The position numbers and the translations under genes are program-made. A stretch of 23,020 nt of DNA. Source: Bacilli bacterium. GTDB lineage: Bacteria; Bacillota_I; Bacilli_A; RF39; UBA660. This document shows, piece by piece, positions 7,512-15,957 of the stretch; within the stretch, counting starts at the first letter, position 1; the number at the start of each line of letters is the position of its first letter. Location: the NCBI GenBank assembly GCA_028684435.1, contig JAQUFX010000014.1:1-23020 (forward strand), written 5' to 3'. A model generated the notes under the pieces. That model had not been told where the DNA came from. It did not search any database and saw nothing but the letters and a program-made list of their open reading frames with translations.

Positions 7512-8462
7512 TTATTTTATTTTTGAATATCTTTTAGTTAAAATTAACGGATCTATATTCCTTTGTTTTAATTCTGGTATATCAGTTTCAATATATTTTA
7601 ATAATTTAAAATTATCACATAAGTTATTAAAATCTTTATCAACTTTAGCATATTTATTAATTATATTAAATAGTAAATGATCCGTTAAGATATATAAATC
7701 ATCATAAGTAATGATTTCTTTATTAATTAAATATTCTATTAATTGTGCACATAAAGCCATTGAGTTATAGTCCATAATACTATTCGTTAACTCATTTAAT
7801 TTATCATTTAATTCAATAAATTTATCGACATGTTCAATATTATTAAAATTATATTCCGATATACCTTCCTCATTTTTATTTAAAGTAAAATCATCATAGA
7901 TATTTTTTATTTCATCTAATTCAATATTTTTAGCCCAAGCTAACGATGTAAGAAATAAACCATCAATTCGATCGGCACATAATTTAGGTCTTTTACTGTC
8001 TATTAAAGGATATTTTTTAAAATTAATGATGTCATCTATTTGTATATCGTCTTTTCTTAATAAATTTAATAATACTTTATCTTTTAGTAAAGTATCTTTT
8101 AAACCGCCTTCTGTACTTTCTTGAATAATATAATCTTTATTTAGATAATCAATTACGTGACTTGTAGCAGGGGTCCTAGCGTCATGAAAAAGAGCTATTA
8201 TTGTTTGTTTTTTATCTTGAGAAAAATTCCATACAATTAATGATGTAGATATACTATGATCAAGTCTAGATACATAATACTTAAAATTATAATAATCTTT
8301 ATTACCATATTCCATCCCGCAAAAAAAACTTATATCTTTTAATCTTAACATTGTGTTTGTTTCAATATATGGAAATAAAAAAGTTGGTATTTCTGATGCT
8401 AAAATATTAAAATATTTTTTAATTTCTGGTATTAAATTATTATAATATTCATAATAATTCAT
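7512..8462 (-). CDS. HD-domain hydrolase-like protein, unknown substrate
   Basis: A soluble 316-aa protein with an HD metal-binding pattern: H69 in SRLDHSIST, H93-D94 in ALFHDARTPATSH, H102 in the same segment, and an Asp in CADRID. The spacing resembles metal-dependent nucleotide or dNTP phosphohydrolases (dGTPase/SpoT-like HD folds), but no specific family can be named. A GTG at 8471 would add three residues, but it is part of the AGAGGTGG Shine-Dalgarno. The ATG at 8462 sits about 6 nt after that box and is the better start. It is a single-gene unit with a strong terminator downstream. It is not closely similar to the HD protein encoded before valS. Confidence 0.8.
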   Translation of the reverse strand: MNYYEYYNNLIPEIKKYFNILASEIPTFLFPYIETNTMLRLKDISFFCGMEYGNKDYYNFKYYVSRLDHSISTSLIVWNFSQDKKQTIIALFHDARTPATSHVIDYLNKDYIIQESTEGGLKDTLLKDKVLLNLLRKDDIQIDDIINFKKYPLIDSKRPKLCADRIDGLFLTSLAWAKNIELDEIKNIYDDFTLNKNEEGISEYNFNNIEHVDKFIELNDKLNELTNSIMDYNSMALCAQLIEYLINKEIITYDDLYILTDHLLFNIINKYAKVDKDFNNLCDNFKLLKYIETDIPELKQRNIDPLILTKRYSKIK

Positions 8463-8481
8463 ATTATCCACCTCTTAAGAA

Positions 8482-8513
8482 TTTACTTTATAATAAAATC
8501 AAAATAAAGTAAA
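8482..8513. repeat. Perfect 10-bp inverted repeat in the leader of the HD gene
   Basis: TTTACTTTAT (8482-8491) and ATAAAGTAAA (8504-8513) flank a 12-nt spacer, ending a few bases before the Shine-Dalgarno of the HD gene. It could be an operator or an mRNA hairpin. The site also overlaps the only region available for this gene's promoter, where no consensus pair is clear. Confidence 0.4.
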
Positions 8514-8556
8514 GAAAAAATCTTAAATTATACTTAATTTTTTTAAATCTTATATT

Positions 8557-10122
8557 TTAAACTTGAACTATATATGGACTTGATGATGAACCTGTTCCTA
8601 CTACTTTAGTATTCGGTTTTAAATTTACGACACTACGAATGCCAAACTCAAATGAACAAAAATTAAACCAATATATGTTACCACCGGTAGAAATATACCA
8701 TAAGCGTGATCCCCCAGCATAATTTTCAAAGGGTCCCATAGTAACCCAATGTTGATTAGTATATAAATAACTAGTTGTATTTAATGTACCTAATATTAAT
8801 CCAGCAATTGATGCCTCATCAGCGGTTATTAATCCTATGGGGTAGGTCAATGCTCCATTTCCGATGCTCACATCACTTACCGTAAAGCGATCATTTTTTA
8901 AGCCACATAATAAACTCGGGGTTTTATTTGTATAAAGTCTATAATGTGCTGCGTAATTAGTTTCACTAGTTCCAAAACCTGTTCCCGTTACTGCTCCCCC
9001 TACTTCGCTTTCTAATTGTCTATCGTTACAAAATAAGGTATCTGATATATAATTTTTATAGTCAGTATTATATATATTAGCTGCATACCAGTTATCCAAC
9101 TGAGTTTTTATTGTGCTACTTGTTTCATTTGTTGTAGCTTGTGCTCTTGATGTTGATGCTTCACCTGCGGCTCCACCATACATATAACCCAAATATTTTG
9201 TATCATTATTATTTGTATTAAATGCTGAAATTCCTATTTGGGTTGATTCTCCAGTTGAATTTATTGCACAACTATTATTAGGGCATGTTCCATTATAGAT
9301 TAATCTAATTGAGCCATCGCCATTAATACGCACTATCTTCCATTGATGCTCTGCAAAGATAATATTATTATTTATATAGTCTTTTGCTCCTCTTAAATAA
9401 TAACTCATACCATAATCATCTAATGCTTTATACATTAAATTATCACTGTCACCATTTATGTTAGCAAATGTTCCAGCTGGTGCTTCTGTTATAGATGATG
9501 AACCTCCATATTGACTAATCATGTAATCATTTAAATAAGGGTTAGTTGCTCCTATTCCTTCTAATATTTCTATATGAGCACCAAATGATTTACTAGTATC
9601 ATAATTTTGATTTTCACCATTATCAGGAAAATAGATATCTAAAACATAAGTATGAACTTTGTCTCCGCCTGTTGGTCCAGTGAAAGTACCGCTACCTAAA
9701 AGAATTCTTCTTACTCCACTTCCAACTTCTTGCATAGTTGTTATTGATGGAACTATTATACCATTACCTCCAGTATTAGTTGATGTTAGTTTATATTTTA
9801 ATGATCCATAAGAAAAAGTATTAGTATCTATTATTAAATTAAGATGATAATTCATAGTTAAATCAGTTGTATTATTACCAGTTAATGTAAATGTTTTAGT
9901 TCCCCATGCAGCTTCTCTTGGATATATATTAACCATATTGATATTATTTCCCCCATTATAGGTAATATTCATTGTTCCACCAGATGCTGTTATCGTAGTT
10001 GCTGTTTCAGAACCAGTTATATTAGCAGTGAAATAAGAATAACTAAGACCTAACAATAAAAAAAATAATAAAATAGTTATTAATTTTTTTAATATTTTGT
10101 TGATTTTTTTTAGTTTAATCAC
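8557..10122 (-). CDS. Large exported surface protein: TasA/camelysin-like N-terminus plus C-terminal FGE/lectin-like module
   Basis: A 521-aa protein anchored or exported by a signal segment (about residues 12-30, Lys-rich then LITILLFFLLLGLSYSYF). Residues 30-190 are a Thr/Asn/Gly-rich beta region beginning SYSYFTANITGSET, the pattern of TasA/camelysin-like proteins whose signal peptides are cut by SipW-type peptidases. Residues about 195-521 hold a second module with CPNNSC, DTLFCNDRQ, PIGLITADEASIAG, a WVTMGPF segment and a closing FGIRSVVNLKPNT followed by SSSSPYIV. This recalls surface modules repeated in gut Firmicutes and the end of FGE-sulfatase/C-type-lectin folds; the resemblance is recalled, not searched. 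The start is GTG at 10122 with an AAAGGAAAG box at rather long spacing. The base composition looks less AT-rich than its neighbours. Function is unknown, probably adhesion or matrix. Confidence 0.75.
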   Translation of the reverse strand: MIKLKKINKILKKLITILLFFLLLGLSYSYFTANITGSETATTITASGGTMNITYNGGNNINMVNIYPREAAWGTKTFTLTGNNTTDLTMNYHLNLIIDTNTFSYGSLKYKLTSTNTGGNGIIVPSITTMQEVGSGVRRILLGSGTFTGPTGGDKVHTYVLDIYFPDNGENQNYDTSKSFGAHIEILEGIGATNPYLNDYMISQYGGSSSITEAPAGTFANINGDSDNLMYKALDDYGMSYYLRGAKDYINNNIIFAEHQWKIVRINGDGSIRLIYNGTCPNNSCAINSTGESTQIGISAFNTNNNDTKYLGYMYGGAAGEASTSRAQATTNETSSTIKTQLDNWYAANIYNTDYKNYISDTLFCNDRQLESEVGGAVTGTGFGTSETNYAAHYRLYTNKTPSLLCGLKNDRFTVSDVSIGNGALTYPIGLITADEASIAGLILGTLNTTSYLYTNQHWVTMGPFENYAGGSRLWYISTGGNIYWFNFCSFEFGIRSVVNLKPNTKVVGTGSSSSPYIVQV

Positions 10123-10146
10123 TATAGCATCTTTCCTTTGTAGTAT

Positions 10147-10175
10147 TTTATAAATTAGCTATATTAATATTACAA
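10147..10175 (-). promoter_or_regulatory. Promoter of the large surface-protein gene
   Basis: TTGTAA (10175-10170) and TATAAA (10152-10147) with a 17-nt spacer on the minus strand. A second possible pair starting at TTGATT lies slightly upstream. Confidence 0.55.
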
Positions 10176-10216
10176 TAATTGGTATATAAAAATCAATGAT
10201 TAATATCTAAATGGAA

Positions 10217-11347
10217 TTATTTACCAATTAATATATTATTTAAATTTCTTATATATAAATCCCAAATATTAGCTTTATTAATATTTTCTTTTACTGTTAT
10301 ATTTACTCTATTTATCACTTTATTATTTTCTATTATTTCTAAATGACCTACTACGTCACCAGTTTTAACAGGAGCTTTTATTTTACCTGTTATTATATTA
10401 TAAGTATATTTTTTTTCTTCATTCATATTTTCTAAATTTGTAGCATTTTCTAATAATCTTATACTTACATTTTCTTTTTTACCATTTAATACTTCTATTT
10501 TACCTAAATCATGATTAATATCTAATATTATTTTTAATTTAAAATTGCTAAATCCATAATTTAATAATTCAACTGTATCATTACTTCTATCTTTAGTTGT
10601 CGGTGATTTCATTACTACACTTATTAATCTCATATTATTTCTTATAGCAGTTGCAGTAAGACAATAACCTGCTTCATTGGTAAAACCTGTTTTAAGGCCA
10701 TCTAAACCACTATAATATTTAATTAATTTATTAGTATTAACCATCCAAGTAGAAGTACCATCAGGTTTATTTAAATACTCTTCATAAATACTTGTATAAT
10801 TTAATATTTTTTCATGTTTAAGTAATTCTCTAGCTATTATAGCCATGTCTTTAGCTGAAGAATAGTGATTATTTTCATCTAATCCATGAACATTCATAAA
10901 ATTAGTACTGGTGCATCCTAATTCTTTACATCTCTGATTCATTCTTTTAATAAATTGGTCACTAGTACCAGCTATATGTTCAGCCATTGCTACTGATGCA
11001 TCATTCGCACTGGCAATAGCAATACTTTTTAGTAATTCCTCTACTTTTATTTTACTTCCACTTTCTAAAAATACTTGACTTCCTCCCATACTAGCTGCAT
11101 TATTTGTTATTAATACTTTATCATTTATTGTTATTTTTTCTTTTTCTAATGCTTCCATTATCAAAAGTAACGTCATAATTTTTGTCATACTTGCTGGAGA
11201 TAATTGTTCTTTACTTTTCTTTTCGTACAATATTTTTCCCGTACTTTGTTCCATTAATATACTTGATACTGAAGATTTCGCAAGTTCATTTGCATTTACT
11301 TTTATTGGTATTAATAAAAGTAATAATAATATAATTAATTTTTTCAT
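10217..11347 (-). CDS. D-alanyl-D-alanine carboxypeptidase (S11 family, PBP5-like)
   Basis: A penicillin-binding protein that trims the terminal D-Ala from peptidoglycan pentapeptides outside the membrane. The 376-aa chain begins with a cleavable signal peptide (about 1-19, ending VNAN). All three serine beta-lactamase-fold motifs are present: SMTK at 53-56 with the nucleophile Ser53, SAN at 113-115 and KTG at 219-221. A PBP5-type C-terminal beta domain follows (about 265-355), then a short amphipathic tail likely to touch the membrane. ATG 11347 has AAGGTG with normal spacing. It lies 34 bp after the terminator of the upstream lipoprotein gene, so it should have its own promoter, which I could not define. 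It could be called dacA or dacF, but the exact paralogue is not certain. Confidence 0.94.
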   Translation of the reverse strand: MKKLIILLLLLLIPIKVNANELAKSSVSSILMEQSTGKILYEKKSKEQLSPASMTKIMTLLLIMEALEKEKITINDKVLITNNAASMGGSQVFLESGSKIKVEELLKSIAIASANDASVAMAEHIAGTSDQFIKRMNQRCKELGCTSTNFMNVHGLDENNHYSSAKDMAIIARELLKHEKILNYTSIYEEYLNKPDGTSTWMVNTNKLIKYYSGLDGLKTGFTNEAGYCLTATAIRNNMRLISVVMKSPTTKDRSNDTVELLNYGFSNFKLKIILDINHDLGKIEVLNGKKENVSIRLLENATNLENMNEEKKYTYNIITGKIKAPVKTGDVVGHLEIIENNKVINRVNITVKENINKANIWDLYIRNLNNILIGK

Positions 11348-11381
11348 TTAATCACCTTAATAATATTATTCTTAATTAAAG

Positions 11382-11407
11382 AAAAAAAGACTTAATGCGA
11401 ATAAGTC
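11382..11407 (-). terminator. Intrinsic terminator folded into the lipoprotein stop region
   Basis: The minus strand has GACTTA-loop-TAAGTC (arms 11407-11402 and 11394-11389, 7-nt loop) followed by seven U. The 5' arm is formed by the last sense codons and the stop codon falls in the loop and 3' arm. Confidence 0.85.
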
Positions 11408-11931
11408 CCGTGAATTTTTTCTAATTGTTCATTTGTTAAGGTATCTACTGTCCAAACATTATTTATTTTTGTTAAAGTGAAATCTAAAGTATAATTTATA
11501 GTATTATTGATTTTTCCTAATTCTTTTATTCGATATTCTAATGCTTTATTAGGGTCATATACATCATTATCATCATAGAATTCTTCTTGATTAGTACTTA
11601 TATAATTATTTATTTCATTTTCAGCTGTATAATAATCATATACAGTTATTTCTACTTCAACAGTTGCAGTATCACCATCAATTCTTTCATCTTTAATATT
11701 ATATTTAAGATCAGAATATTGTCTTAAATAAATATCTTGATATCCAGTTAAATTATCTTTGTCTAAATCAAGAGCATTTAAATAATCACCTAATTCTGTT
11801 TTAATGACATCATCTTGATTATTATAACGTTTTAATAAATCAGTTACTTTTGATTTAGGGGTATTACCCATAGTACAGCCTATTGTTATAAATAATAATA
11901 GTAAACTTAATAACAAATATTTTTTCTTCAT
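11392..11931 (-). CDS. Small putative lipoprotein, unknown function
   Basis: A 179-aa protein with a classical lipoprotein signal: MKKK, a hydrophobic stretch of about 13 residues, then a TIGC lipobox with Cys19. The mature part is acidic, with predicted helix-then-beta segments and a closing FTLTKINNVWTVDTLTNEQ, resembling NTF2-like or DUF-type lipoproteins with an 'LVKENGKWKV' strand. No exact family is recognised. An upstream in-frame start would add 17 residues. ATG 11931 is preferred because AAGGAG lies 9 nt before it and it starts a proper signal peptide. Its start faces trpS across about 80 bp. It is unrelated in sequence to its neighbours, so the context gives no further clue. Confidence 0.8.
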   Translation of the reverse strand: MKKKYLLLSLLLLFITIGCTMGNTPKSKVTDLLKRYNNQDDVIKTELGDYLNALDLDKDNLTGYQDIYLRQYSDLKYNIKDERIDGDTATVEVEITVYDYYTAENEINNYISTNQEEFYDDNDVYDPNKALEYRIKELGKINNTINYTLDFTLTKINNVWTVDTLTNEQLEKIHGTYSH

Positions 11932-12011
11932 AAATCTTTTCTCCTTAACTATAATATGGATATATATTTTAAATTTATACATTTTATGATAATATTAAGG
12001 TGGTGATAAAA

Positions 12012-13001
12012 ATGAAAAGAATGCTTTCTGGTATCCAACCAACCGGATATTTAACTATAGCAAATTATATAGGAGCAATAAAACAATTTATAGAAATTCA
12101 AAAAAAATATGAGAGTTTTATATTTGTTGCTGATTTACATTCATTAACTGTTAATCCTAATCCTAATCATTTAAGAAAAAAAATTAGAGAAACAGTTGGA
12201 TTATATTTAGCTTGTGGATTAAATGGAAAAGATACTTATATATTTAATCAATCAGAAAATATTTATCATCCTATGTTATCATGGGCATTAGAATGTAACA
12301 GTTATATTGGCGAAATGAATAGAATGACTCAATTTAAAGAAAAAAGTCAAAAACATATAACCGATGGTGTTACTACCGGATTATTTACATATCCTGTCTT
12401 AATGACTGCTGATATTTTAATTTATGATGCAGATATAGTTCCTGTAGGTATAGATCAAAAACAACATGTCGAACTTGCTAGAAATATAGCAGAAAGATTT
12501 AATCACAAATATGGAAATACATTTAAAATACCAGTTCCTCTTTTACCTGAAACTGGAGCTAAAATTATGAATTTACAAGACCCAACTAAAAAAATGAGTA
12601 AAACCGATGAAAACCCTAAAGGTAATATATATTTACTAGATGAATTAAATATTGCGAGAAAAAAAATTATGAGTGCTATAACTGATTCCGAATCGATAGT
12701 TAAATTTGATCCAATTAATAAACCAGGAATATCAAATTTAATAACTATATATAGCTCATTAACTAATAAAAGTATTACCATAATTGAAAAAGAATTTGAA
12801 AATGCAAATTATGGTGTATTTAAAAATAAAATAGCTGATGAAGTAGAAATTCTACTTAAAAATATTCAAACAAAATATTTTAATATTATAAAAGATGATA
12901 CAATTGAAAAAGTATTAGATAAAGGAATTGAAAGAACAACACAAATAGCCAAAGAAAAAGCTTATGAAGTATATCACAAGCTTGGTGTAGGAAGATATTA
13001 A
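12012..13001 (+). CDS. trpS: Tryptophan--tRNA ligase
   Basis: Class Ic synthetase charging tRNA-Trp, 329 aa, the usual length. Visible elements are SGIQPTGYLTIANYIGAI (the HIGH-equivalent is TIAN at about 15-18), the Trp-pocket region FVADLHSLTV, the GIDQKQHVELARNIAERF helix and the KMSKT loop at 194-198. A GTG at 12000 would add four residues but belongs to the AAGGTGGTG Shine-Dalgarno. ATG 12012, 6 nt after that box, is the better start. Unlike valS here, no T-box precedes it, and the leader is very short. The stop codon lies inside an intrinsic terminator and overlaps the convergent DUF1292-like gene by 4 nt. Confidence 0.97.
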   Translation: MKRMLSGIQPTGYLTIANYIGAIKQFIEIQKKYESFIFVADLHSLTVNPNPNHLRKKIRETVGLYLACGLNGKDTYIFNQSENIYHPMLSWALECNSYIGEMNRMTQFKEKSQKHITDGVTTGLFTYPVLMTADILIYDADIVPVGIDQKQHVELARNIAERFNHKYGNTFKIPVPLLPETGAKIMNLQDPTKKMSKTDENPKGNIYLLDELNIARKKIMSAITDSESIVKFDPINKPGISNLITIYSSLTNKSITIIEKEFENANYGVFKNKIADEVEILLKNIQTKYFNIIKDDTIEKVLDKGIERTTQIAKEKAYEVYHKLGVGRY

Positions 13002-13014
13002 TCTTCTTTTTTTT
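12991..13014 (+). terminator. Intrinsic terminator of trpS, overlapping its stop and the convergent gene
   Basis: GAAGAT (12991-12996), a 4-nt loop containing the first part of the stop region, ATCTTC (13001-13006) and eight T. The same bases encode the Glu/Lys/Asp-rich end of the convergent gene. Confidence 0.85.
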
Positions 13015-13267
13015 CGGTTTCTATTTCATTTATCAAAGTAGTAGTAAATACTGATAATATATATTTTGCTGTACTTTCTTCGGTAACTTCTTTTAAGAAA
13101 AAATCTTCTCCAACTTTATTTTCTTCAAATATAATTGATTCATCAGTCATTTCTTCATTTTCATCTAATTTAGTAGCTAAAAAATATTTTTTATCATTTT
13201 GAATTGTTTCATCTAAGATATAATATTTTTTATTACCTTCTAGTTCCACAATAGTATCCAACTTCAT
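12998..13267 (-). CDS. DUF1292-like small acidic protein
   Basis: An 89-aa acidic soluble protein. Its pattern of short beta strands (IVELEGNKKYYILDE, DKKYFLATKLDENEE, ESIIFEENKVGEDFFLKEV) followed by a C-terminal helix matches the DUF1292/YrzB type of Firmicutes proteins, whose function is unknown. ATG 13267 comes 1 nt after the stop codon of the upstream membrane-protein gene, so it is translationally coupled and last in the four-gene cassette. It overlaps the end of trpS tail to tail by 4 nt. No terminator is visible on this strand, so its transcript may run antisense into trpS. Confidence 0.75.
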   Translation of the reverse strand: MKLDTIVELEGNKKYYILDETIQNDKKYFLATKLDENEEMTDESIIFEENKVGEDFFLKEVTEESTAKYILSVFTTTLINEIETEKKED

Positions 13268-13268
13268 T

Positions 13269-14894
13269 TTATATTCCCATTCCTTTATTTTCTTCTTCTG
13301 CTAATTCTCGTACTAAACCTTGTGCTTTATTTTCTTCATAAACTCCAGTAATTAATTGCATTAATTCGTTTGTTTTTTCATTGTCAACATTTGCTGACGC
13401 TATTTTTGCTTTTAGTTTTTTGACTATTGATGGAAAAAATTTTTCCTTTTTACTTATATCTATTCGGTCACGATATTCACTGTACGCCCAAATAATAGCT
13501 GAAACTAATGCAAGAGGAGCCATACTTAAACTCGCACCTGCTACTAATCCTGATAAAGCAATAATTTTCCATGTAAGTGTTCCATATCCTTTGAATTTTG
13601 CATCCTTAACAGAGATTACTCTATCACCTAAATTATTATTCAAGCCATTTGTTTCTTCTGGTTTTTCTTCTTCAGGTATTAAAATATTTTTTGGTTCTTC
13701 AATAGATTGTATTTCATCGCTATTTAATGAAGATGTTTCTAAAGTAACTGGGATTGCTTCTCTTTCAATTATTTCTTCATTTACTTTTATTTCTTCTTCC
13801 GCTAGATTCTTACTATCAAATCGAGATGATTCATATAATCCATCAATTCCATCTAATTTATAATAGGTTATGCCATCAACTATTTCTATATTTTCCACTT
13901 TGTATTCTTTACCAATTTCTAAATCTAAACTTGGTGTAGATGTTCCATTTCCTGGTAATATTGATTCCTTTTTACCATTGTAATATACAACATCATTTAT
14001 TTTAAATATATTTTCTATAACGGGTTCTTGTTCTTTTATTTCAGGTGCTTTATCTTCTTCTTTTTCTTTACTCATTTCTTCATTAAATTTAATTCCTAAA
14101 TATCTTAATAATCTTTCACTTCTTTGCTCATGACTAATAAAAGTCGAAATCATAGCTTTATATTTAGTGCATAATAATGAAATATTGCTAAAATTATCAA
14201 TCATAGCTTTTTTAGTATCATCATCTAAATTCATTATCATAACTTCTTGATATATTTTATTAAAATCTTGAATTAAATCATCAATATAATCTATGGAAAT
14301 ATCCTTATTTCCCCTATCAGTGATTCTTTTAGCATTTTTTATAGTATCTAAATTAGCACCATTATAAATATTTAATAATCTTTTATATTCAACCATTTTT
14401 TGTTCGGCATTTAAAGAAGTATTATTACTTAAGTCTTGAATTTTCTGATAAGTTTCTTCTCGACTTGCAACAGCACTTTCAACTCGATTTTCCGCTAATA
14501 AAATGCCAGCTTTAGTTTTAACATTAGAAATTAATTTACTAAATCTTTCAGTTTCAGTAATATTTTTATTAATCGCTGATACTGCAGGTGCTTTAGTATT
14601 CTTACTCATACAATTTAATAATGTATCGAATTGATTCCTTAAGTCTCTTCTAAAATCATTTGATACTTTTACTACGTCAAATGATTCTATTTGTTTTTTT
14701 AAATTTACTAAAGCATTTAACTGATTAACAGGCCCTACTTCACCTTTAGCCACTAGTTCGGTTAATTCTGTTACCTTGATATAATCATTAATAATAAAAC
14801 CACTAGATTCAATTTTTTTTATAAAATCATTTATTCTTTTTTCTCTTTCTAATCTTTTTTCTCTGTCTAATTTTGCTATTTGTTCTGGTGTCAA
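13269..14894 (-). CDS. Coiled-coil / SH3-like / membrane protein, unrecognised
   Basis: A 541-aa protein I cannot assign. Residues 1-30 are very charged helix. About 40-270 are helical and probably coiled coil. About 296-360 form a compact beta module (FKINDVVYYNG, EIGKEYKVENIEI, TYYKLDGIDGLYESSRF) that looks like an SH3/KOW-like barrel. An acidic linker (about 363-420) follows. About 438-472 contain one long or two short membrane segments (WKIIALSGLVAGASLSMAPLALVSAIIWAY), and a charged C-terminal helix ends the chain. There is no signal peptide, so the large N-terminal part should be cytoplasmic. The start is TTG 14894 with AAAGGAGA about 8-9 nt upstream. It sits 21 bp after the small coiled-coil gene and 1 bp before the DUF1292-like gene. 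A structural or tethering role is inferred only. Confidence 0.8.
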   Translation of the reverse strand: MTPEQIAKLDREKRLEREKRINDFIKKIESSGFIINDYIKVTELTELVAKGEVGPVNQLNALVNLKKQIESFDVVKVSNDFRRDLRNQFDTLLNCMSKNTKAPAVSAINKNITETERFSKLISNVKTKAGILLAENRVESAVASREETYQKIQDLSNNTSLNAEQKMVEYKRLLNIYNGANLDTIKNAKRITDRGNKDISIDYIDDLIQDFNKIYQEVMIMNLDDDTKKAMIDNFSNISLLCTKYKAMISTFISHEQRSERLLRYLGIKFNEEMSKEKEEDKAPEIKEQEPVIENIFKINDVVYYNGKKESILPGNGTSTPSLDLEIGKEYKVENIEIVDGITYYKLDGIDGLYESSRFDSKNLAEEEIKVNEEIIEREAIPVTLETSSLNSDEIQSIEEPKNILIPEEEKPEETNGLNNNLGDRVISVKDAKFKGYGTLTWKIIALSGLVAGASLSMAPLALVSAIIWAYSEYRDRIDISKKEKFFPSIVKKLKAKIASANVDNEKTNELMQLITGVYEENKAQGLVRELAEEENKGMGI

Positions 14895-14915
14895 TTTAAA
14901 TCTCTCCTTTAAAAA

Positions 14916-15350
14916 TTATATTTCTATTAATTCATCAAAATCATTTTTATTTAATTTTGCTGTTTTAATGTATTCTGGAATTTTTTGTTCATCAATTTGA
15001 TATGTTTCTTTTAATTCATTAATTAAAACTTCATTGTTATTTATTAAATTGATTCTTGTATTAATTCTTTTAATTAAATCTTCAATAACTTCTTTAACTC
15101 GAAAATCAATATCAAGTAAATCTTCATCTAATGTAACATTAGATATATTATCTAGAACACCTAGTCTTTCTATATATCGAGGAGATAGATTATTTCTTTC
15201 TAATATTTTATCAATATTACTAGAATATTTTACTATCTCAGCGTTTAGTTCATCTAATTCTTTACTAATTGTTTTAATTCTAACTGCCGCTAATACCCTT
15301 TCAGTTGCTTCTTTCTGTTCTACATTATCAAATAATATTTCTTTTTCCAC
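14916..15350 (-). CDS. Small coiled-coil protein, unrecognised
   Basis: A 144-aa soluble, acidic, almost wholly helical protein. Two predicted coiled-coil segments (about 15-55 and 85-120) are joined by a more polar stretch (LSPRYIERLGVLDNISNVTLDED). There is no signal peptide or membrane segment. The start is GTG at 15350 with AAAAGGAG about 9 nt upstream. It lies 16 bp after the exported TasA-like gene and 21 bp before the large coiled-coil membrane protein, so it is co-transcribed with both. A partner role for the large protein is suggested by the shared helical character and adjacency, but no family is recognised. Confidence 0.75.
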   Translation of the reverse strand: MEKEILFDNVEQKEATERVLAAVRIKTISKELDELNAEIVKYSSNIDKILERNNLSPRYIERLGVLDNISNVTLDEDLLDIDFRVKEVIEDLIKRINTRINLINNNEVLINELKETYQIDEQKIPEYIKTAKLNKNDFDELIEI

Positions 15351-15366
15351 CTTTATACACTCCTTT

Positions 15367-15927
15367 TTATTTTAATAGGCCAGCTTTTCCATTTATTACT
15401 ATATTTAAATGTATTTCACTTCCTAATGCTTCATTTGGTAATTTATAAATATTTGCATCTGCTACCCATATTCTTAATGAAAACCATTTAGCTTTACCTG
15501 GTTCAAGCTCTCCTGTATATATTTTATTTTGAGGTTGATTTCCTAATAAATTAGGTCCATCATCATTTAGATTATAACGAATATAATTATGAGAAAGTAG
15601 ATTTCTGTCTAATAAACTAGGATTATCATCTAAACTTATTGAATAAGTATATGGTGTAGTACCAGTATTATCAATTGCAAAAGTATAAATGTTATTAGAT
15701 TCTAGCATCGCTAACTCATCTAGCATTGGCTTTAATTCCGTTAGATTAATTGCTGAACCACTAGTATAAGTAATTTGCAAATCACCCACGCTTAATACCT
15801 GAGCTTTGATATCAGTTTTAACATCCATAAACAAACCATATGATGACCCCACAATAGTAATAACTAATATAAAAACAGTTGCAATTGATATAAACAATCT
15901 TTTTTTCAATTGACTTTTAATATACAT
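15367..15927 (-). CDS. TasA/camelysin-like exported protein
   Basis: A 186-aa protein with a Lys/Arg-rich start, one hydrophobic segment (about 11-31, LFISIATVFILVITIVGSSY) and the GLFMDVKTDIKAQVLSVGDLQITY junction typical of TasA/camelysin-type proteins, which carry SipW-dependent signal peptides. The rest is a beta-rich domain with the family-like IYTFAIDNTGTTPYTYSISLDD and LEPGKAKWFSLRIWV strands. Such proteins form extracellular fibres or act as surface proteases in Bacillus. No sipW-like peptidase is in the window. ATG 15933 would add two residues but leaves only 2 nt to the AGGTG box. ATG 15927 at 8 nt is preferred. It is the first gene of the four-gene cassette. Confidence 0.75.
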   Translation of the reverse strand: MYIKSQLKKRLFISIATVFILVITIVGSSYGLFMDVKTDIKAQVLSVGDLQITYTSGSAINLTELKPMLDELAMLESNNIYTFAIDNTGTTPYTYSISLDDNPSLLDRNLLSHNYIRYNLNDDGPNLLGNQPQNKIYTGELEPGKAKWFSLRIWVADANIYKLPNEALGSEIHLNIVINGKAGLLK

Positions 15928-15957
15928 TATCATATCACCTATACAATCTCTAATACA

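Noticed and set aside
8515..8556. Terminator of the large surface-protein gene
   Set aside because: Only a 6-bp all-A/T hairpin (AAATTA/TAATTT) precedes a U run; it is too weak to list as a feature.
8557..8720. Diversity-generating retroelement variable region
   Set aside because: The C-terminal pattern is suggestive, but no reverse transcriptase, template repeat or accessory gene is visible, so it is kept only as a test under the surface-protein finding.
11932..12011. Divergent promoters between the lipoprotein gene and trpS
   Set aside because: Several -10-like A/T hexamers are present, but none pairs with a credible -35 at 16-18 nt.
12503..12781. Minus-strand open frame inside trpS
   Set aside because: It is antisense to the KMSKS region of a clear trpS, and its hydrophobic composition comes from complementing AT-rich codons.
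13381..13939. Open frames on the plus strand opposite the 541-aa gene
   Set aside because: They are mirror images of a charged helical coding sequence, without ribosome binding sites or recognisable domains.
15034..15375. Plus-strand open frame opposite the 144-aa coiled-coil gene
   Set aside because: The minus-strand gene has the ribosome binding site, operon spacing and coiled-coil periodicity; this one has none.
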